Counted from the stretch's first letter, positions 40,228 through 51,103 are shown. The stretch: DNA of 64,000 bases from Pseudomonadota bacterium (GCA_018242425.1 JAFEBX010000003.1:1-64000); one strand, 5' to 3'. Notes: generated by a model not told the origin, from the letters alone. Program-made: numbers and translations.

Positions 40228-40656
40228 TCAATCGATGAAGCGCCGGCGCTCCGCCGCATCCGGAACGTGGCAGGTCGTCACGCCAAACAGGCGATAGCGA
40301 TTGCGCGCAACCGGGCGATACAGCGCATCGCGCAACGGCCGCGGCAGCAGCACCAGTGCGTGCCCGATTCGCCACACGCCACCGAGGCCGGTCACGACGC
40401 GACGGATCGCGTCGGTATCGCGCCACGACTGTCCGCCTTCGATCAGCAGGAACGACGACGGATCATGGGGATCGAGTCCGTGCGCCGCGAGCAATCGCTG
40501 TCCGGCCTCGCCCTGCATCGCGGCAAAACGATAACGGCCCCTGCGATCGTGCTTCAACAGGAAACGCACCCAGCCATTGCATAGCACGCAGACGCCATCG
40601 AAGACGATGATCGCGCCCGCTGCATCGTGTCCGGCTTCAGGCAGCTGTCGCGCCAT
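40228..40656 (-). CDS. DCC family thiol-disulfide oxidoreductase-like protein (DUF393)
   Basis: A protein of 142 residues containing the DCC signature FDGVCVLCNGWVRF (D-x-x-C-x-x-C) near the N-terminus. The body continues RYRFAAMQGEAGQRLL and ends at RNRYRLFG, typical of DUF393. The start ATG at 40656 overlaps the upstream DUF4166 gene by 20 bases. The function of the family is not settled. The stop is 12 bases from the convergent YidB-like gene. Confidence 0.88.
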   Translation of the reverse strand: MARQLPEAGHDAAGAIIVFDGVCVLCNGWVRFLLKHDRRGRYRFAAMQGEAGQRLLAAHGLDPHDPSSFLLIEGGQSWRDTDAIRRVVTGLGGVWRIGHALVLLPRPLRDALYRPVARNRYRLFGVTTCHVPDAAERRRFID

Positions 40657-41200
40657 CGTCCGGCTCCAGCCAGCCTTCGTAGCCGACCAGCAGGCCCAGC
40701 ACCGGCAGCCTCGCCTCGACGAAGAAACAGTAGCGGCCGGCCTCACCCTGCGATTCGCGGCAGCGCACGCCGTCGAACATTTTTGCCGGCACCGGGATGA
40801 TCCCGAACAGCCGCGCGCGTTCCACCGTCCACGCCAGCTCCTTGCCGACGCGTACCAGCCGGTAGTCAAACGTGCATGGCCCCAGGCGTTCCTTCAACAG
40901 GCCATCGCGAGCCAGCAGTTTCGTCTGCATCGATGCGCTGCCGAACCGCCGCTGCCACGATTCGACTTCCGCCCTGGCGCTGAAACGGATCACGATCGGT
41001 GCGTCCTCCATCGCCGGCGGCAAGCGCAGCATGCGCGCCAGCAACGCCTTCGACAGGCCGCGCCCGCGACGGACATTGGCGCGCCCTGCGTAGCGGAATT
41101 CGCCGCTGCGGCCATGCAAGGCCTTGATGGCCGGCGCGAGATGGAAGAATTCGGCGCCGAGCAGGCGCTGGAACAGAGTGATGCTCAAGGTTCGATCCAT
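40637..41200 (-). CDS. DUF4166 domain protein
   Basis: A protein of 187 residues from ATG 41200. It contains LFQRLLGAEFFHLAPAIKAL near the start, GRANVRRGRGLSKALL in the middle, and FGIIPVPAKMFDGV near the C-terminus, matching DUF4166. No membrane helix is evident and the function is unknown. It overlaps pgeF upstream by 16 bases and the DCC gene downstream by 20 bases. Confidence 0.82.
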   Translation of the reverse strand: MDRTLSITLFQRLLGAEFFHLAPAIKALHGRSGEFRYAGRANVRRGRGLSKALLARMLRLPPAMEDAPIVIRFSARAEVESWQRRFGSASMQTKLLARDGLLKERLGPCTFDYRLVRVGKELAWTVERARLFGIIPVPAKMFDGVRCRESQGEAGRYCFFVEARLPVLGLLVGYEGWLEPDDGATAA

Positions 41201-41940
41201 GCGAGCGTCGCCATGCGTCCGCTGTTGCGGTCGCGGCGATGCGAGAAAAAGGATTCCGATTCGCGGATGGTGCAATGCGTGCCGCCATGCACGTCGTTCA
41301 CGCCGGCATCGGCGAGGCGCTGGCGCGCGAGCGCGTAGAGATCGACCCGCCAGTGGCCGGGCCGCGTCGCCACGAAGGCGGATTCAATACGATGGTCGGC
41401 GCGACGATCATGCGCGATGAAGGCATCACGCACTTCCTCGCCGATCTCGTAAGCCTGCGGCCCCGCCGCCGGCCCCAGCCACGCAACGCAATCCGCAGGC
41501 GCAGCCTGCATCGATGCGACCGTCGCCTCCAGCACGCCAGCGGCGAGCCCCTTCCAGCCGGCGTGCGCCGCCGCGACTTCGCTGCCATCGCGGGCAGCCA
41601 CCACCATCGGCAAACAATCGGCGGTGAGGATGGCGAGGACGACGCCGGGCGTCGATGTCACCGCGGCGTCGGCTTGCGGCCCTGCATCGACAGCCGCGCC
41701 ATCGAAGCGCACCACATCGACGCCATGCACCTGGCGCAGCCAGCGCGGCGACGACGGCAGCTCCAGCGCGCGTTCGAGCTGGCGCCGGTTCTCCAGCGCC
41801 GCCTCGGCATCATCGCCATTGCGCAACCCGAGATTGAGGTGATCGAACGGTGGCTGCGATACCCCGAGTCCGTGGCGCGTCGTCGTCAGGGCACGGATGC
41901 GCGGTGGTGCCGGCCAATCGGCATCAAGCCAGGCGCTCAT
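41185..41940 (-). CDS. pgeF: Multicopper polyphenol oxidase/purine nucleoside phosphorylase PgeF (YfiH)
   Basis: A cytosolic protein of 251 residues of the YfiH/LACC1 family, reported as peptidoglycan editing factor and as a purine nucleoside phosphorylase/adenosine deaminase. The metal-binding residues are present: H72 (RQVHGVD), C109 (LTADCLP) and H126 (AAHAGWKG). The C-terminal [19 protein letters not shown] is typical. It starts at ATG 41940 overlapping the rluD stop by four bases; rluD-pgeF adjacency is common in gammaproteobacteria. Confidence 0.95.
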   Translation of the reverse strand: MSAWLDADWPAPPRIRALTTTRHGLGVSQPPFDHLNLGLRNGDDAEAALENRRQLERALELPSSPRWLRQVHGVDVVRFDGAAVDAGPQADAAVTSTPGVVLAILTADCLPMVVAARDGSEVAAAHAGWKGLAAGVLEATVASMQAAPADCVAWLGPAAGPQAYEIGEEVRDAFIAHDRRADHRIESAFVATRPGHWRVDLYALARQRLADAGVNDVHGGTHCTIRESESFFSHRRDRNSGRMATLAWIEP

Positions 41941-42968
41941 CGACGGCCGCTGTTCGCTTCTTCGTGGGCGCGCGCATCCTCGCGCAGCGCCTGCATCAGG
42001 CCGCGCATGTCGGCCGGCACTTCGGCCTGGCAACGCAATGGTTCGCCGGTGGTCGGGTGCGCGAACTCCAGCACTTCCGCGTGCAGGGCCTGGCGCTTGA
42101 AACCACGCAGCGCGGTGGCCAGTTCCTCGCTCGCGCCCTTGGGCAGGCGCAGGGATCCGCCATACAGCGGATCGCCGAGGATGGGATGCTTGAGGTGCTG
42201 CATGTGGACGCGGATCTGGTGGGTGCGCCCGGTCTCGAGCCGGCACTCCAGCGCGGTGTGCGCGCGGAAGCGTTCGCGCAGGCGGTAGTGCGTCACGGCG
42301 TCGCGGCCATCCTCGCGCACGGCCATGCGCAGGCGATCGCGCGGGTGGCGATCGATCGCGGCGTTGGCGGTCCCGCCCGAGACCAGCGCGCCGACCACGA
42401 CCGCCAGGTATTGGCGATGGACATCGCGCGCCGCCAGCATCTCCACCAGTTTGGTTTGTGCCGGCAGGGTCCGCGCCACCACCATCACGCCCGAAGTGTC
42501 CTTGTCGAGGCGGTGCACCACGCCCGCGCGCGGCAGCGCCGCCAATGACGGGTCGCGGTACAGCAGCGCGTTGACCAGGGTTCCGTCGGGATTGCCAGCG
42601 CCCGGATGTACGACCAGGCCCGCGGGCTTGTCGATCACGAACAGGTCGGGATCCTCGTGGAGGATGGTCAGCGGGATGTCCTGCGCCACCGCATGGGTCT
42701 GGGTCTCCTGCACGACCACCAGGGAGACCAGCTCGCCGCCGCGCAGGATGTCGCGCGGACGCAGGTCGCGGACACCGTCCACGCTGACGTCACCGGACTT
42801 GACCCAGGCAGTCAGCCGCGCCCGCGAGTACTGCGGGAACAGCTCGGCGAGGGCGGCGTCCAGGCGCTTGCCGGCCATTGCGTAGGGGACGCTGGCGACG
42901 AGAGTTTCGGAATCGGGGTTGGATGCGGAGTCGGTCACGGCAGGCCAGATGAGTCGGGTGGCGTTCAT
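41937..42968 (-). CDS. rluD: 23S rRNA pseudouridine synthase RluD
   Basis: RluD isomerises uridines of 23S rRNA helix 69 (positions 1911, 1915 and 1917 in E. coli). It has 343 residues: an S4 RNA-binding domain (~30-80, [18 protein letters not shown]) and a RluA-type catalytic domain with the catalytic aspartate D155 in [10 protein letters not shown]. It is divergent from bamD (73 bases apart), the arrangement known from E. coli and many relatives. Confidence 0.96.
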   Translation of the reverse strand: MNATRLIWPAVTDSASNPDSETLVASVPYAMAGKRLDAALAELFPQYSRARLTAWVKSGDVSVDGVRDLRPRDILRGGELVSLVVVQETQTHAVAQDIPLTILHEDPDLFVIDKPAGLVVHPGAGNPDGTLVNALLYRDPSLAALPRAGVVHRLDKDTSGVMVVARTLPAQTKLVEMLAARDVHRQYLAVVVGALVSGGTANAAIDRHPRDRLRMAVREDGRDAVTHYRLRERFRAHTALECRLETGRTHQIRVHMQHLKHPILGDPLYGGSLRLPKGASEELATALRGFKRQALHAEVLEFAHPTTGEPLRCQAEVPADMRGLMQALREDARAHEEANSGRR

Positions 42969-43041
42969 CCGGACGGCGGGGCCGCCGGATCGGCTGGGGT
43001 ATTATCGCGGTTCCGCTTTCCCGGCGTCCTGCCCGCGATCC

Positions 43042-43902
43042 ATGACCCCACGCCTGCGTTCCATCTCCCCGGCCATCGTTGCCCTGCTGGCCATCACCGT
43101 GGCCATGACCGGCTGCAAATCGCTCGGCAAATCCAAGAAGGGCAAGGACGTCGAGGGCCAGCCCGTCGCCACGATCTACGAGAAGGCGCACGACCAGATC
43201 ATGGGCGGCAGCTACGGCAATGCTGAAGAGGACTTCAAGCGCCTCATCGCGCAGTATCCGTACGGCCCGTACGCCGAGCAGGCACTGATGGAAATGGCCT
43301 ACGCGCAATACAAGTCGAACAACAACGACGACGCGATCTCCTCGATCGACCGCTTCCTGCGCACCTATCCGACCAATCGCAACGTGCCGTACATGTACTA
43401 CCTGCGCGGCCTGGCCAACCAGTCGCGCAACACGGTGTTCCTGCAGCACGTGTTCGACCTCGACATGAGCCAGCGCGACCTCGCCGCGCCGATGCAGGCG
43501 TACAACGACTTCGGCCTGATCGTCGAACGTTTCCCGAACAGCCGTTACGCCGGCGATGCGCGCCAGCGCATGATCTACTTGCGTGACCAGTTCGCCCGCT
43601 TCGAACTCGGCACCGCCGTCTACTACCTGCGCCGCGACGCCTGGGTCGGCGCCGCCGACCGCGCCAAGTACCTGCTGGAAACCTATCCGCAGAGCGCCTA
43701 CCAGAACGATGCCGTCGCGGTGCTGGCCGAAGCCAGCACCCGTCTCGGCAACCAGGTGCTGGCCGATGACGCCAAGCGCGTGCTGGCGCTGAACGATCCC
43801 AACCACCCGTGGCTCAAGGGCGGCTGGCCGAAGAATCCGTCGATCTTCCACCGCCTGAACCCGTTCGCGCGCGGTGGCGACGAGGCCATCGGTCGCCACT
43901 GA
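43042..43902 (+). CDS. bamD: Outer membrane protein assembly factor BamD
   Basis: BamD is the essential lipoprotein of the BAM complex that inserts outer-membrane beta-barrels. It has 286 residues from ATG 43042. The lipoprotein signal ends at the lipobox AMTGC (Cys ~24). Five TPR-type repeats are visible, e.g. YEKAHDQIMGGSYGNAEEDF and YGPYAEQALMEMAYAQYKS. The C-terminal tail runs ~30 residues beyond the last repeat. Confidence 0.97.
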   Translation: MTPRLRSISPAIVALLAITVAMTGCKSLGKSKKGKDVEGQPVATIYEKAHDQIMGGSYGNAEEDFKRLIAQYPYGPYAEQALMEMAYAQYKSNNNDDAISSIDRFLRTYPTNRNVPYMYYLRGLANQSRNTVFLQHVFDLDMSQRDLAAPMQAYNDFGLIVERFPNSRYAGDARQRMIYLRDQFARFELGTAVYYLRRDAWVGAADRAKYLLETYPQSAYQNDAVAVLAEASTRLGNQVLADDAKRVLALNDPNHPWLKGGWPKNPSIFHRLNPFARGGDEAIGRH

Positions 43903-43923
43903 TCAAGACGCATCGGATGCATG

Positions 43924-43954
43924 ACGAAACGGGACCCTCGGGTCCCGTTTTCGT
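43924..43954. terminator. bidirectional terminator between bamD and nadE
   Basis: The dyad AAACGGGACCC (43927-43937)/GGGTCCCGTTT (43940-43950) gives a stem of about ten base pairs with a four-base loop. It is followed by TTTTCGTT on the plus strand and by TTTCGTC on the minus strand. It lies between convergent stop codons and can serve both genes. Confidence 0.85.
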
Positions 43955-43959
43955 TGATG

Positions 43960-45597
43960 CTATCCGCGATAGCCGTTGCTGATCGGATAGCGGCGTTCCT
44001 TTCCGAACGCCCGCCGCGACACCTTCGGTCCCGGCGCGGCCTGGTGGCGCTTCCATTCGCTGATACGCACCAGCCGCACCACCTTGTCGACCAGCGCGGC
44101 ATCGAAACCTGCCGCCACGATCTCGTCGCGCGACTGTTCCTGGTCGACGTAGCGCAGCAGGATCGCATCGAGCACGTCGTAGGGCGGCAGCGAATCCTGG
44201 TCCTTCTGGTTCTCGCGCAGTTCCGCGCTGGGCGGACGCTCGATCACCGCGACCGGGATCTCCTCGCGCGCGGTCGCGGCGTTGCGCCAGTGCGACAGCG
44301 CGAAGATTTCGGTCTTGTAGAGATCCTTGATCGGCGCATAACCACCGCACATGTCCCCGTAGATGGTGGCGTAGCCGACCGCGTACTCGCTCTTGTTGCC
44401 GGTGGTCAGCAACAGTCCGCCGAACTTGTTGCTCATCGCCATCATCAACGCACCGCGGATGCGCGATTGCAGGTTTTCCTCGGTGACGTCGACCGCCTTC
44501 CCGGTGAACGCTTCGTGCAGGGTATCGAGATAGGCCTTGAACGGCTGCTCGATCGGCAACGCCAGCAGGCGCACGCCGAGCACGTCGCATTGCTGCTGCG
44601 CGAGATCATTGGAGAGACCGGCGGTGTAGCGCGACGGCATCCGCACCGCGGTGACGTTGTCGGTGCCCAGCGCATCGACCGCGAGCGCCAGCACCAGAGA
44701 TGAGTCGATGCCGCCCGACAACCCCAGCCATGCGTTCTTGAACCCGTTCTTGCCGCAGTAGTCGCGAATGCCCCGCACGATCGCGCGCCACGCCTGGCTC
44801 TCGCGGCTCTCGTCGGTTTCGGCCGGCCACTGCACCTGGGCAAACTTGCGCGTCGCCGCGTCGTAGTCTGCCACCAGCCAGTGCTCGGCAAACGCCTGCG
44901 CCGCCGGATGCACCGTGCCGTCGCCATCGGCCAGCACCGAGCCGCCATCGAACACCAGCGCGTCCTGGCCGCCGACCACGTTGAGATAGGCGATGCCGAC
45001 GCCGGTCTCGCGGCTGCGCTCGGCCATCAGTGCGTCGCGCTGCGCCGCCTTGTCGCGTTCGAACGGCGATGCGTTCGGCACCAGCACCAGTTGCGCACCG
45101 GCCTTCACGGTGGATGCGATCGGTTCCGGGAACCACAGGTCCTCGCAGATCACCAATCCGACGGACACGCCCCCGACCTCGAACACGCAGTCGTCGCGAT
45201 CGGGGTCGATATCGAAATAGCGGCGCTCATCGAACACTGCGTAATTGGGCAATTCGCGCTTGCGGTAGGTGCGTTCGATACCGCCATCGCGCAGCACGCT
45301 GGCCGCGTTGTAGACCACCGCGCCGGCCGATTGCGGCCAGCCGACGATCGCGACGATGCCTTCCACCGAACGCGCTACCGATTCCAGCGCCGATTCGCAA
45401 TCGTGGAGGAACGAAGGCCGGTACAGCAGGTCTTCCGGCGGGTAACCGGAGATCGCCAGTTCCGGGAACATCACGATATCGGCGCGATGGACATCGCGCG
45501 CCTCGACGATCATCCGGGCGATGCGTTGCGTATTGCCGGCGACATCGCCGACCGGGAAATCGAATTGCGCGAGTGCGATGCGGAGCGATGAAGCCAT
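43960..45597 (-). CDS. nadE: Glutamine-dependent NAD+ synthetase
   Basis: This enzyme makes NAD+ from nicotinic acid adenine dinucleotide, taking ammonia from glutamine through its own nitrilase domain. It has 545 residues from ATG 45597. The Glu-Lys-Cys triad of the amidase is E46 (FPELAIS), K113 (YRKRELPNYAVFDE) and C151 (VICEDLW). The synthetase domain has the PP-loop SGGIDSS (294-300). C-terminal KRHQAAPGPKVSRRAFG is typical. Confidence 0.97.
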   Translation of the reverse strand: MASSLRIALAQFDFPVGDVAGNTQRIARMIVEARDVHRADIVMFPELAISGYPPEDLLYRPSFLHDCESALESVARSVEGIVAIVGWPQSAGAVVYNAASVLRDGGIERTYRKRELPNYAVFDERRYFDIDPDRDDCVFEVGGVSVGLVICEDLWFPEPIASTVKAGAQLVLVPNASPFERDKAAQRDALMAERSRETGVGIAYLNVVGGQDALVFDGGSVLADGDGTVHPAAQAFAEHWLVADYDAATRKFAQVQWPAETDESRESQAWRAIVRGIRDYCGKNGFKNAWLGLSGGIDSSLVLALAVDALGTDNVTAVRMPSRYTAGLSNDLAQQQCDVLGVRLLALPIEQPFKAYLDTLHEAFTGKAVDVTEENLQSRIRGALMMAMSNKFGGLLLTTGNKSEYAVGYATIYGDMCGGYAPIKDLYKTEIFALSHWRNAATAREEIPVAVIERPPSAELRENQKDQDSLPPYDVLDAILLRYVDQEQSRDEIVAAGFDAALVDKVVRLVRISEWKRHQAAPGPKVSRRAFGKERRYPISNGYRG

Positions 45598-45614
45598 GGG
45601 TGAAATCTCCGGGC

Positions 45615-45639
45615 AAACAAAAGGCCGCACGCGGCGGCC
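45615..45639 (-). terminator. rho-independent terminator of sucCD
   Basis: On the minus strand GGCCGC-CGCGT-GCGGCC is followed by TTTTGTTT. It lies 26 bases after the sucD stop codon and before the nadE start, so nadE needs its own promoter. Confidence 0.8.
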
Positions 45640-45664
45640 CGTTGTTCCTGCGTGTGGCTGCAGT

Positions 45665-46540
<876 letters not shown>

Positions 46541-46562
46541 GTTCTTTTCCTCGAAGCTGTGA

Positions 46563-47732
46563 TCAGGCGGCGTTCTTGACGGCTTCCACCGCCTTCTTCG
46601 CGCCATCGTTGATGTCGTCGGCCGGGATGATCGCCAGGCCGGAGTTCTTCAGCAGCTCCTTGCCGGCATCCACGTTCGTGCCTTCAAGACGCACGATCAC
46701 CGGCACCTTGACGCCCACTTCCTTGACCGCGGCGATGATGCCTTCTGCGATCATGTCGCAGCGGACGATGCCGCCGAAGATGTTGACGAAGATCGCCTTG
46801 ACGGTCGGCGAGCGCAGAATCAGCTTGAATGCCTCGGTCACCTTCTCCTTGTTGGCGCCGCCGCCGACGTCGAGGAAGTTGGCCGGCGAGCCGCCGTTGA
46901 GCGAGATCACGTCCATCGTCGCCATCGCGAGGCCTGCGCCGTTGACCATGCAGCCGATGTTGCCGTCCATGGTCACGTAGTTGAGGTCGTACTTCGAAGC
47001 GAGCACTTCGGTCTCGTCTTCCTGGCGCACGTCGCGCATCGCGACCAGTTCCGGATGACGGAAGTTGGCGTTGTCGTCGGAATTGATCTTGCCGTCGAGC
47101 ACGGCGAGGTTGCCGTCGTCGAGGATCGCCAGCGGGTTGAGTTCGACCAGCGCCAGGTCCTTGTCGTTGAACAGCTTGTACAGGCCCAGCATGATCTTGG
47201 TCAGCTGGCCGGCCTGCTTGGCGTTCAAGCCGAGCGCGAAGGCGAGATCGCGGCACTGGTACGGCTGCAGCCCTTCGACGTAGTTCACGTGCAGGGTCTT
47301 GATCGCTTCCGGCTTCTCGTGGGCGACCTGCTCGATGTCCATGCCGCCTTCCGCCGAGGCGATGAAGGTGACGGTCTGGGTGGCGCGATCGACCAGCACC
47401 GACAGGTAGAGTTCCTTGTCGATATTGGTGGCCTGGGTGATCAGCACGCTGTCGACCGGCAGCTCGACGCCGGCGGTCTGGTAGGTCGCCATCTTGGTGC
47501 CCAGCATCGCCTTGGCGTACTGCTTCACCTCATCCAGGGTCTTGGCGAGCTTGACGCCGCCGGCCTTGCCACGGCCGCCCGCGTGGATCTGGGCTTTCAC
47601 CACCCAGAAATCGCCGCCGATGGCCTTCGCGGCCGCAACCGCCTCATCGGGGGAATGGGCCACCTGGCCCTTGGGGACGGCAATGCCGTAGTCGCCGAAC
47701 AATTGTTTGGCCTGGTACTCGTGGAAATTCAT
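46563..47732 (-). CDS. sucC: Succinyl-CoA ligase (ADP-forming) beta subunit
   Basis: The nucleotide-binding partner of SucD, 389 residues. The N-terminal [17 protein letters not shown] opens an ATP-grasp domain ([17 protein letters not shown], the first ATP-binding loop). The C-terminal CoA-ligase domain contains [16 protein letters not shown]. The gene is divergent from pilS, with 164 bases between. Confidence 0.98.
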   Translation of the reverse strand: MNFHEYQAKQLFGDYGIAVPKGQVAHSPDEAVAAAKAIGGDFWVVKAQIHAGGRGKAGGVKLAKTLDEVKQYAKAMLGTKMATYQTAGVELPVDSVLITQATNIDKELYLSVLVDRATQTVTFIASAEGGMDIEQVAHEKPEAIKTLHVNYVEGLQPYQCRDLAFALGLNAKQAGQLTKIMLGLYKLFNDKDLALVELNPLAILDDGNLAVLDGKINSDDNANFRHPELVAMRDVRQEDETEVLASKYDLNYVTMDGNIGCMVNGAGLAMATMDVISLNGGSPANFLDVGGGANKEKVTEAFKLILRSPTVKAIFVNIFGGIVRCDMIAEGIIAAVKEVGVKVPVIVRLEGTNVDAGKELLKNSGLAIIPADDINDGAKKAVEAVKNAA

Positions 47733-47896
47733 GGCTCACCGGGGGTCGGGAAGGGAAATTCTGGGATGAAAGCACGGCCGCGGATTGCCCCGGCCAGCCC
47801 CCTATTGTCGCGCAGATGTCGCACTGCGGCAAAACCTGTCCGGATGGCGGCCCGATACACTCGCCCGACCAGGGCCAGCAGGCCCCAGGAGCTCCC
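47733..47896. promoter_or_regulatory. divergent intergenic region between sucC and pilS
   Basis: About 160 bases must hold the promoter of sucCD on the minus strand and that of pilSR on the plus strand. I find no strong -35/-10 pair. The pilS start at GTG 47897 has AGGAG six bases upstream. Confidence 0.35.
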
Positions 47897-49513
47897 GTGT
47901 CCCGCCCCAGATCGATCCAGCGCTTCGACGACGACAGCATCCGCCGCGAACTGCGCGCCTACGCCATCTATCGCGCCTTCGCCGCAGCCATGATCGCCGC
48001 CGTCACCACCGGCATCGGCGGCAAGTGGCTGGGCGATTTCGACGACCCGATGCTGGCCACGTGGATCAGCTGCGGCTACCTCGTCCTCGCCGTCATCCTG
48101 ATGCTGTTTGCGCGCACGAAAATGCGCGTGGGCCCGCAGATCGCCATCGGCACCCTGATCGACATCTTCTTCGCCAACGCGGCGATCAACGCGATTCCGG
48201 AAGCATCGCCGGTGATCGCGATCATGCTCATCCTCAACGTCGCCGCGGCATCCCTGCTGCTGTCGCTGTGGTTCGGGCTGGTTACCGCGGCGCTCGCCAC
48301 CCTCACCTTCGTCGCGCCGCTGGTGTGGCGCCAGTTGTTCGGCACGGATTGGAGCCATCCGTGGATCGAACCGTTGATCTTCGGCGCCAGTTATTTCGCC
48401 ATCGCCTGGCTGGCGCACGTAATGGGCCAGCGCATGGTGCGCGGCGAAACCGAAGCCAGCCGCCGTGGCGAGGAGGTCGCCGATCTTGCCGCATTGAACG
48501 AGCTGATCATCCGGCGCATGCCGACCGGCGTGGTGATCGTCGAACGCGACGGCCTGATCCGTCTCGCCAATGAAGCGGCGCTTGCGCTGCTTGGCGAGGC
48601 CGGCGATGGCCATCGACCTCTGGGACTGGCATCGCCCGACCTGGCGCAACGCCTGCGCGACTGGCAGGCCGACGGCGCACTCAACACCCAGCCGCTGCGC
48701 ATGGGGGCCGAACAGGCGGAGATCCTCCCGCAATTCCTGCGCCTGCACGCCGGCGGCGACGACGTGCTGGTCTTCCTTGATGACACCTCGCAGGCATCGC
48801 GACGCGCCGAAGGCATAACCCTCGCCGCGCTCGGCCGCTTCTCCGCCAGCCTTGCCCACGAGATCCGCAACCCGCTGTCGGCGATCAGCTATTCCACGCA
48901 ATTGCTGGAAGAGTCCGACGACCTGACGGTGATGGACCGCAAGATGCTGGAGATCGTGCGCAAGCAGACCACGCGGATGAACGGCATCGTCGAAAGCGTG
49001 CTGAGCATGGCGCGACGCGAACGCGCCAACCCGCAGGCAATCGACCTGCGTACCGTGGTCGCGGAATTCGCCGAGGAATACCGGCGCAGCTATCCGCTTG
49101 ATGCAGACACGCTAGAGCTGGTGTTGCCGCCGGAACCGCAGCCCGCGCTCGCCGATCCCAAGCATGTCCACCAGATCCTGCTGGTGCTGGTCAGCAACGC
49201 ACGCTACTACGGGCGCATGCCCGGCGAACCGGCGCGCATCACCTTGCGCGTGCGCCGCGAACGTCAGCAGGCTTTGGTGGACGTCCTCGACACCGGTCCC
49301 GGCATCGCCGAAGCCGACGAACGCAACCTGTTCCGGCCGTTCTTCACCACCTCGGAACACGGCACCGGCCTCGGCCTGCACATCGCCCGCGAACTGGCCC
49401 ACGCCAACCAGGGCGAACTCGGATACCTGCGCCTGCCCTTCGGCAGCTGTTTCCGGCTAAGCCTGCAAGGAGCCACCGCCCTGCTGCCGACCACGACGCA
49501 ATCGTCGCGCTAA
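47897..49513 (+). CDS. pilS: Type IV pilus sensor histidine kinase PilS
   Basis: The membrane sensor kinase that controls pilin transcription through PilR. It has 538 residues from GTG 47897. Six hydrophobic segments fill the N-terminus (~25-175). A PAS-like domain (~195-300) precedes the kinase core: the phosphorylated histidine is H321 in SLAHEIRNPLSAIS, followed by the N-box DPKHVHQILLVLVSNA, G1 DTGPGIAE and G2 GTGLGLHIARELA. PilS can sense pilin in the membrane in other species. It is co-transcribed with pilR (35-base gap). Confidence 0.95.
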   Translation: MSRPRSIQRFDDDSIRRELRAYAIYRAFAAAMIAAVTTGIGGKWLGDFDDPMLATWISCGYLVLAVILMLFARTKMRVGPQIAIGTLIDIFFANAAINAIPEASPVIAIMLILNVAAASLLLSLWFGLVTAALATLTFVAPLVWRQLFGTDWSHPWIEPLIFGASYFAIAWLAHVMGQRMVRGETEASRRGEEVADLAALNELIIRRMPTGVVIVERDGLIRLANEAALALLGEAGDGHRPLGLASPDLAQRLRDWQADGALNTQPLRMGAEQAEILPQFLRLHAGGDDVLVFLDDTSQASRRAEGITLAALGRFSASLAHEIRNPLSAISYSTQLLEESDDLTVMDRKMLEIVRKQTTRMNGIVESVLSMARRERANPQAIDLRTVVAEFAEEYRRSYPLDADTLELVLPPEPQPALADPKHVHQILLVLVSNARYYGRMPGEPARITLRVRRERQQALVDVLDTGPGIAEADERNLFRPFFTTSEHGTGLGLHIARELAHANQGELGYLRLPFGSCFRLSLQGATALLPTTTQSSR

Positions 49514-49548
49514 ACTGGCGGCTCCCCCGAGACAATCAGAATTCACGC

Positions 49549-50967
49549 ATGGCGGATACGCAAAGCGCCCTTGTGGTCGATGACGAGCGCGACATCCGCG
49601 AACTGCTGGTGGTCACCCTCACGCGCATGGGCCTGCGGGTGGAAACCGCCGCAACGGTTGCCGCCGCCAAGGCCCAGCTGGCGGGCCAGGAATTCGATTT
49701 CTGCCTCACCGACATGCGCCTGCCCGATGGCTCGGGCATGGACCTGATCACCCACATCGCGGCTGCGCATCCCGGCATGCCGGTGGCGATGATCACCGCC
49801 TTCGGCAACGTCGAAGCCGCGGTGGAAGCGCTCAAGCGCGGTGCCTTCGACTTCGTCAGCAAGCCGGTCGACCTCAACATCCTGCGCGAACTGGTGCGCA
49901 ACGCGCTGCGCCTGCGTTCCGAACACGAAACCGCGCAGACGCAATCGCCCGGCGGACGCATGCTCGGGCAATCACCGGCGATGCAGACGCTGCGCCAGAC
50001 GATCGACAAGGTCGCGCGCAGCCAGGCGCCGGTCTACATCCATGGCGAATCGGGATCGGGCAAGGAACTGGTCGCGCGCACCATCCACCATAGCGGCCCG
50101 CGCACTTCCGGCCCGTTCGTTCCGGTCAACTGCGGCGCGATTCCCGCGGAACTGATGGAAAGCGAATTCTTCGGACACCGGAAGGGCAGCTTCACCGGCG
50201 CCCACGCCGACAAGCAGGGCCTGTTCCAGGCGGCCAACGGCGGCACCCTGTTCCTCGATGAAGTCGCCGAGCTGCCACTGGGCATGCAGGTGAAGCTGCT
50301 GCGCGCCATCCAGGAGAAATCGGTGCGCCCGGTCGGCGGCCAGGCCGAGGAACAGGTGGACGTGCGCATCCTCTCCGCGACCCACAAGGACCTGGCGAAA
50401 CTGGTCGAACTTGGCAGCTTCCGCCATGACCTCTACTACCGCATCAACGTGATCGAGCTGAGCGTGCCGCCGTTGCGCGAACGTGGCGACGACTTGCCGG
50501 TACTGAGCGCTGCCATCCTCGCCAGGCTTGCGGAACGCCACGGACTGCCGGCGCCGCCGTCACTGTCGGACGATGCCCTCGCCGCCCTGCGCGCCTATTC
50601 CTTCCCCGGCAACATCCGCGAACTCGAGAACACCCTGGAACGCGCGATGACCCTGGCCGATGGCGAGCTGATCCACGCCAGCGACCTGCGCCTGCCGCAG
50701 GCCGCACCGGTGCCGGCTTCCGAACCAAGCGCAGCCATCCCCGTGGCGACCATCGCCCCGGCACCTGCCGCGCCCGCCATTGCAGCACCCGTTCCCGCCG
50801 CGCCCGGCACCAATGGCGACCTCACCGGCGCCATGGAACAGCTGGAACGCGCGGCCATCGAAAAGGCCCTGTTGGAAAACCGCTACAACAAGACGAAAAC
50901 GGCGGCGGCGCTGGGCATCACCTTCCGGGCCCTGCGCTACAAGCTGAAGAAACTGGGGATGGAGTAA
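49549..50967 (+). CDS. pilR: Sigma-54 response regulator PilR
   Basis: An NtrC-type activator of pilin genes, 472 residues. The receiver domain has the acidic pocket D11/D12 and phosphorylation site D55 (LTDMRLPDGSG). The AAA+ domain has Walker A GESGSGKE (166-173) and the sigma-54-contacting loop GSFTGA (213-218). A Pro/Ala linker leads to a Fis-type HTH (NRYNKTKTAAALGITFRALR). Two sigma-54 promoters lie downstream in front of the two pilin genes, consistent with direct control. Confidence 0.95.
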   Translation: MADTQSALVVDDERDIRELLVVTLTRMGLRVETAATVAAAKAQLAGQEFDFCLTDMRLPDGSGMDLITHIAAAHPGMPVAMITAFGNVEAAVEALKRGAFDFVSKPVDLNILRELVRNALRLRSEHETAQTQSPGGRMLGQSPAMQTLRQTIDKVARSQAPVYIHGESGSGKELVARTIHHSGPRTSGPFVPVNCGAIPAELMESEFFGHRKGSFTGAHADKQGLFQAANGGTLFLDEVAELPLGMQVKLLRAIQEKSVRPVGGQAEEQVDVRILSATHKDLAKLVELGSFRHDLYYRINVIELSVPPLRERGDDLPVLSAAILARLAERHGLPAPPSLSDDALAALRAYSFPGNIRELENTLERAMTLADGELIHASDLRLPQAAPVPASEPSAAIPVATIAPAPAAPAIAAPVPAAPGTNGDLTGAMEQLERAAIEKALLENRYNKTKTAAALGITFRALRYKLKKLGME

Positions 50968-50983
50968 CCATTCATCGGCGAAA

Positions 50984-50998
50984 GGCCGGAAACCGGCC
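50984..50998 (+). terminator. possible terminator hairpin after pilR
   Basis: GGCCGG-AAA-CCGGCC is a perfect six-base-pair hairpin 16 bases after the pilR stop. It lacks a T run, so it may be only a weak or rho-assisted terminator. Confidence 0.35.
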
Positions 50999-51014
50999 AT
51001 TCCTGCCCAGTTTT

Positions 51015-51048
51015 GTCACATTTGGCTTCACGAAGGTGAACATGTGAC
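51015..51048. promoter_or_regulatory. candidate PilR-binding dyad upstream of pilin 1
   Basis: A nested inverted repeat has outer arms GTCACAT (51015-51021)/ATGTGAC (51042-51048) and inner arms TTCAC/GTGAA around GAAG. It lies about 80-115 bases upstream of the expected transcription start of pilin 1, where an activator of sigma-54 would bind. The assignment to PilR is inference from position. Confidence 0.45.
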
Positions 51049-51103
51049 CTACCCCCGGAACGACGCACACCATTTATCAACGGGTTAGCGGGGGATTGAC
51101 GAC

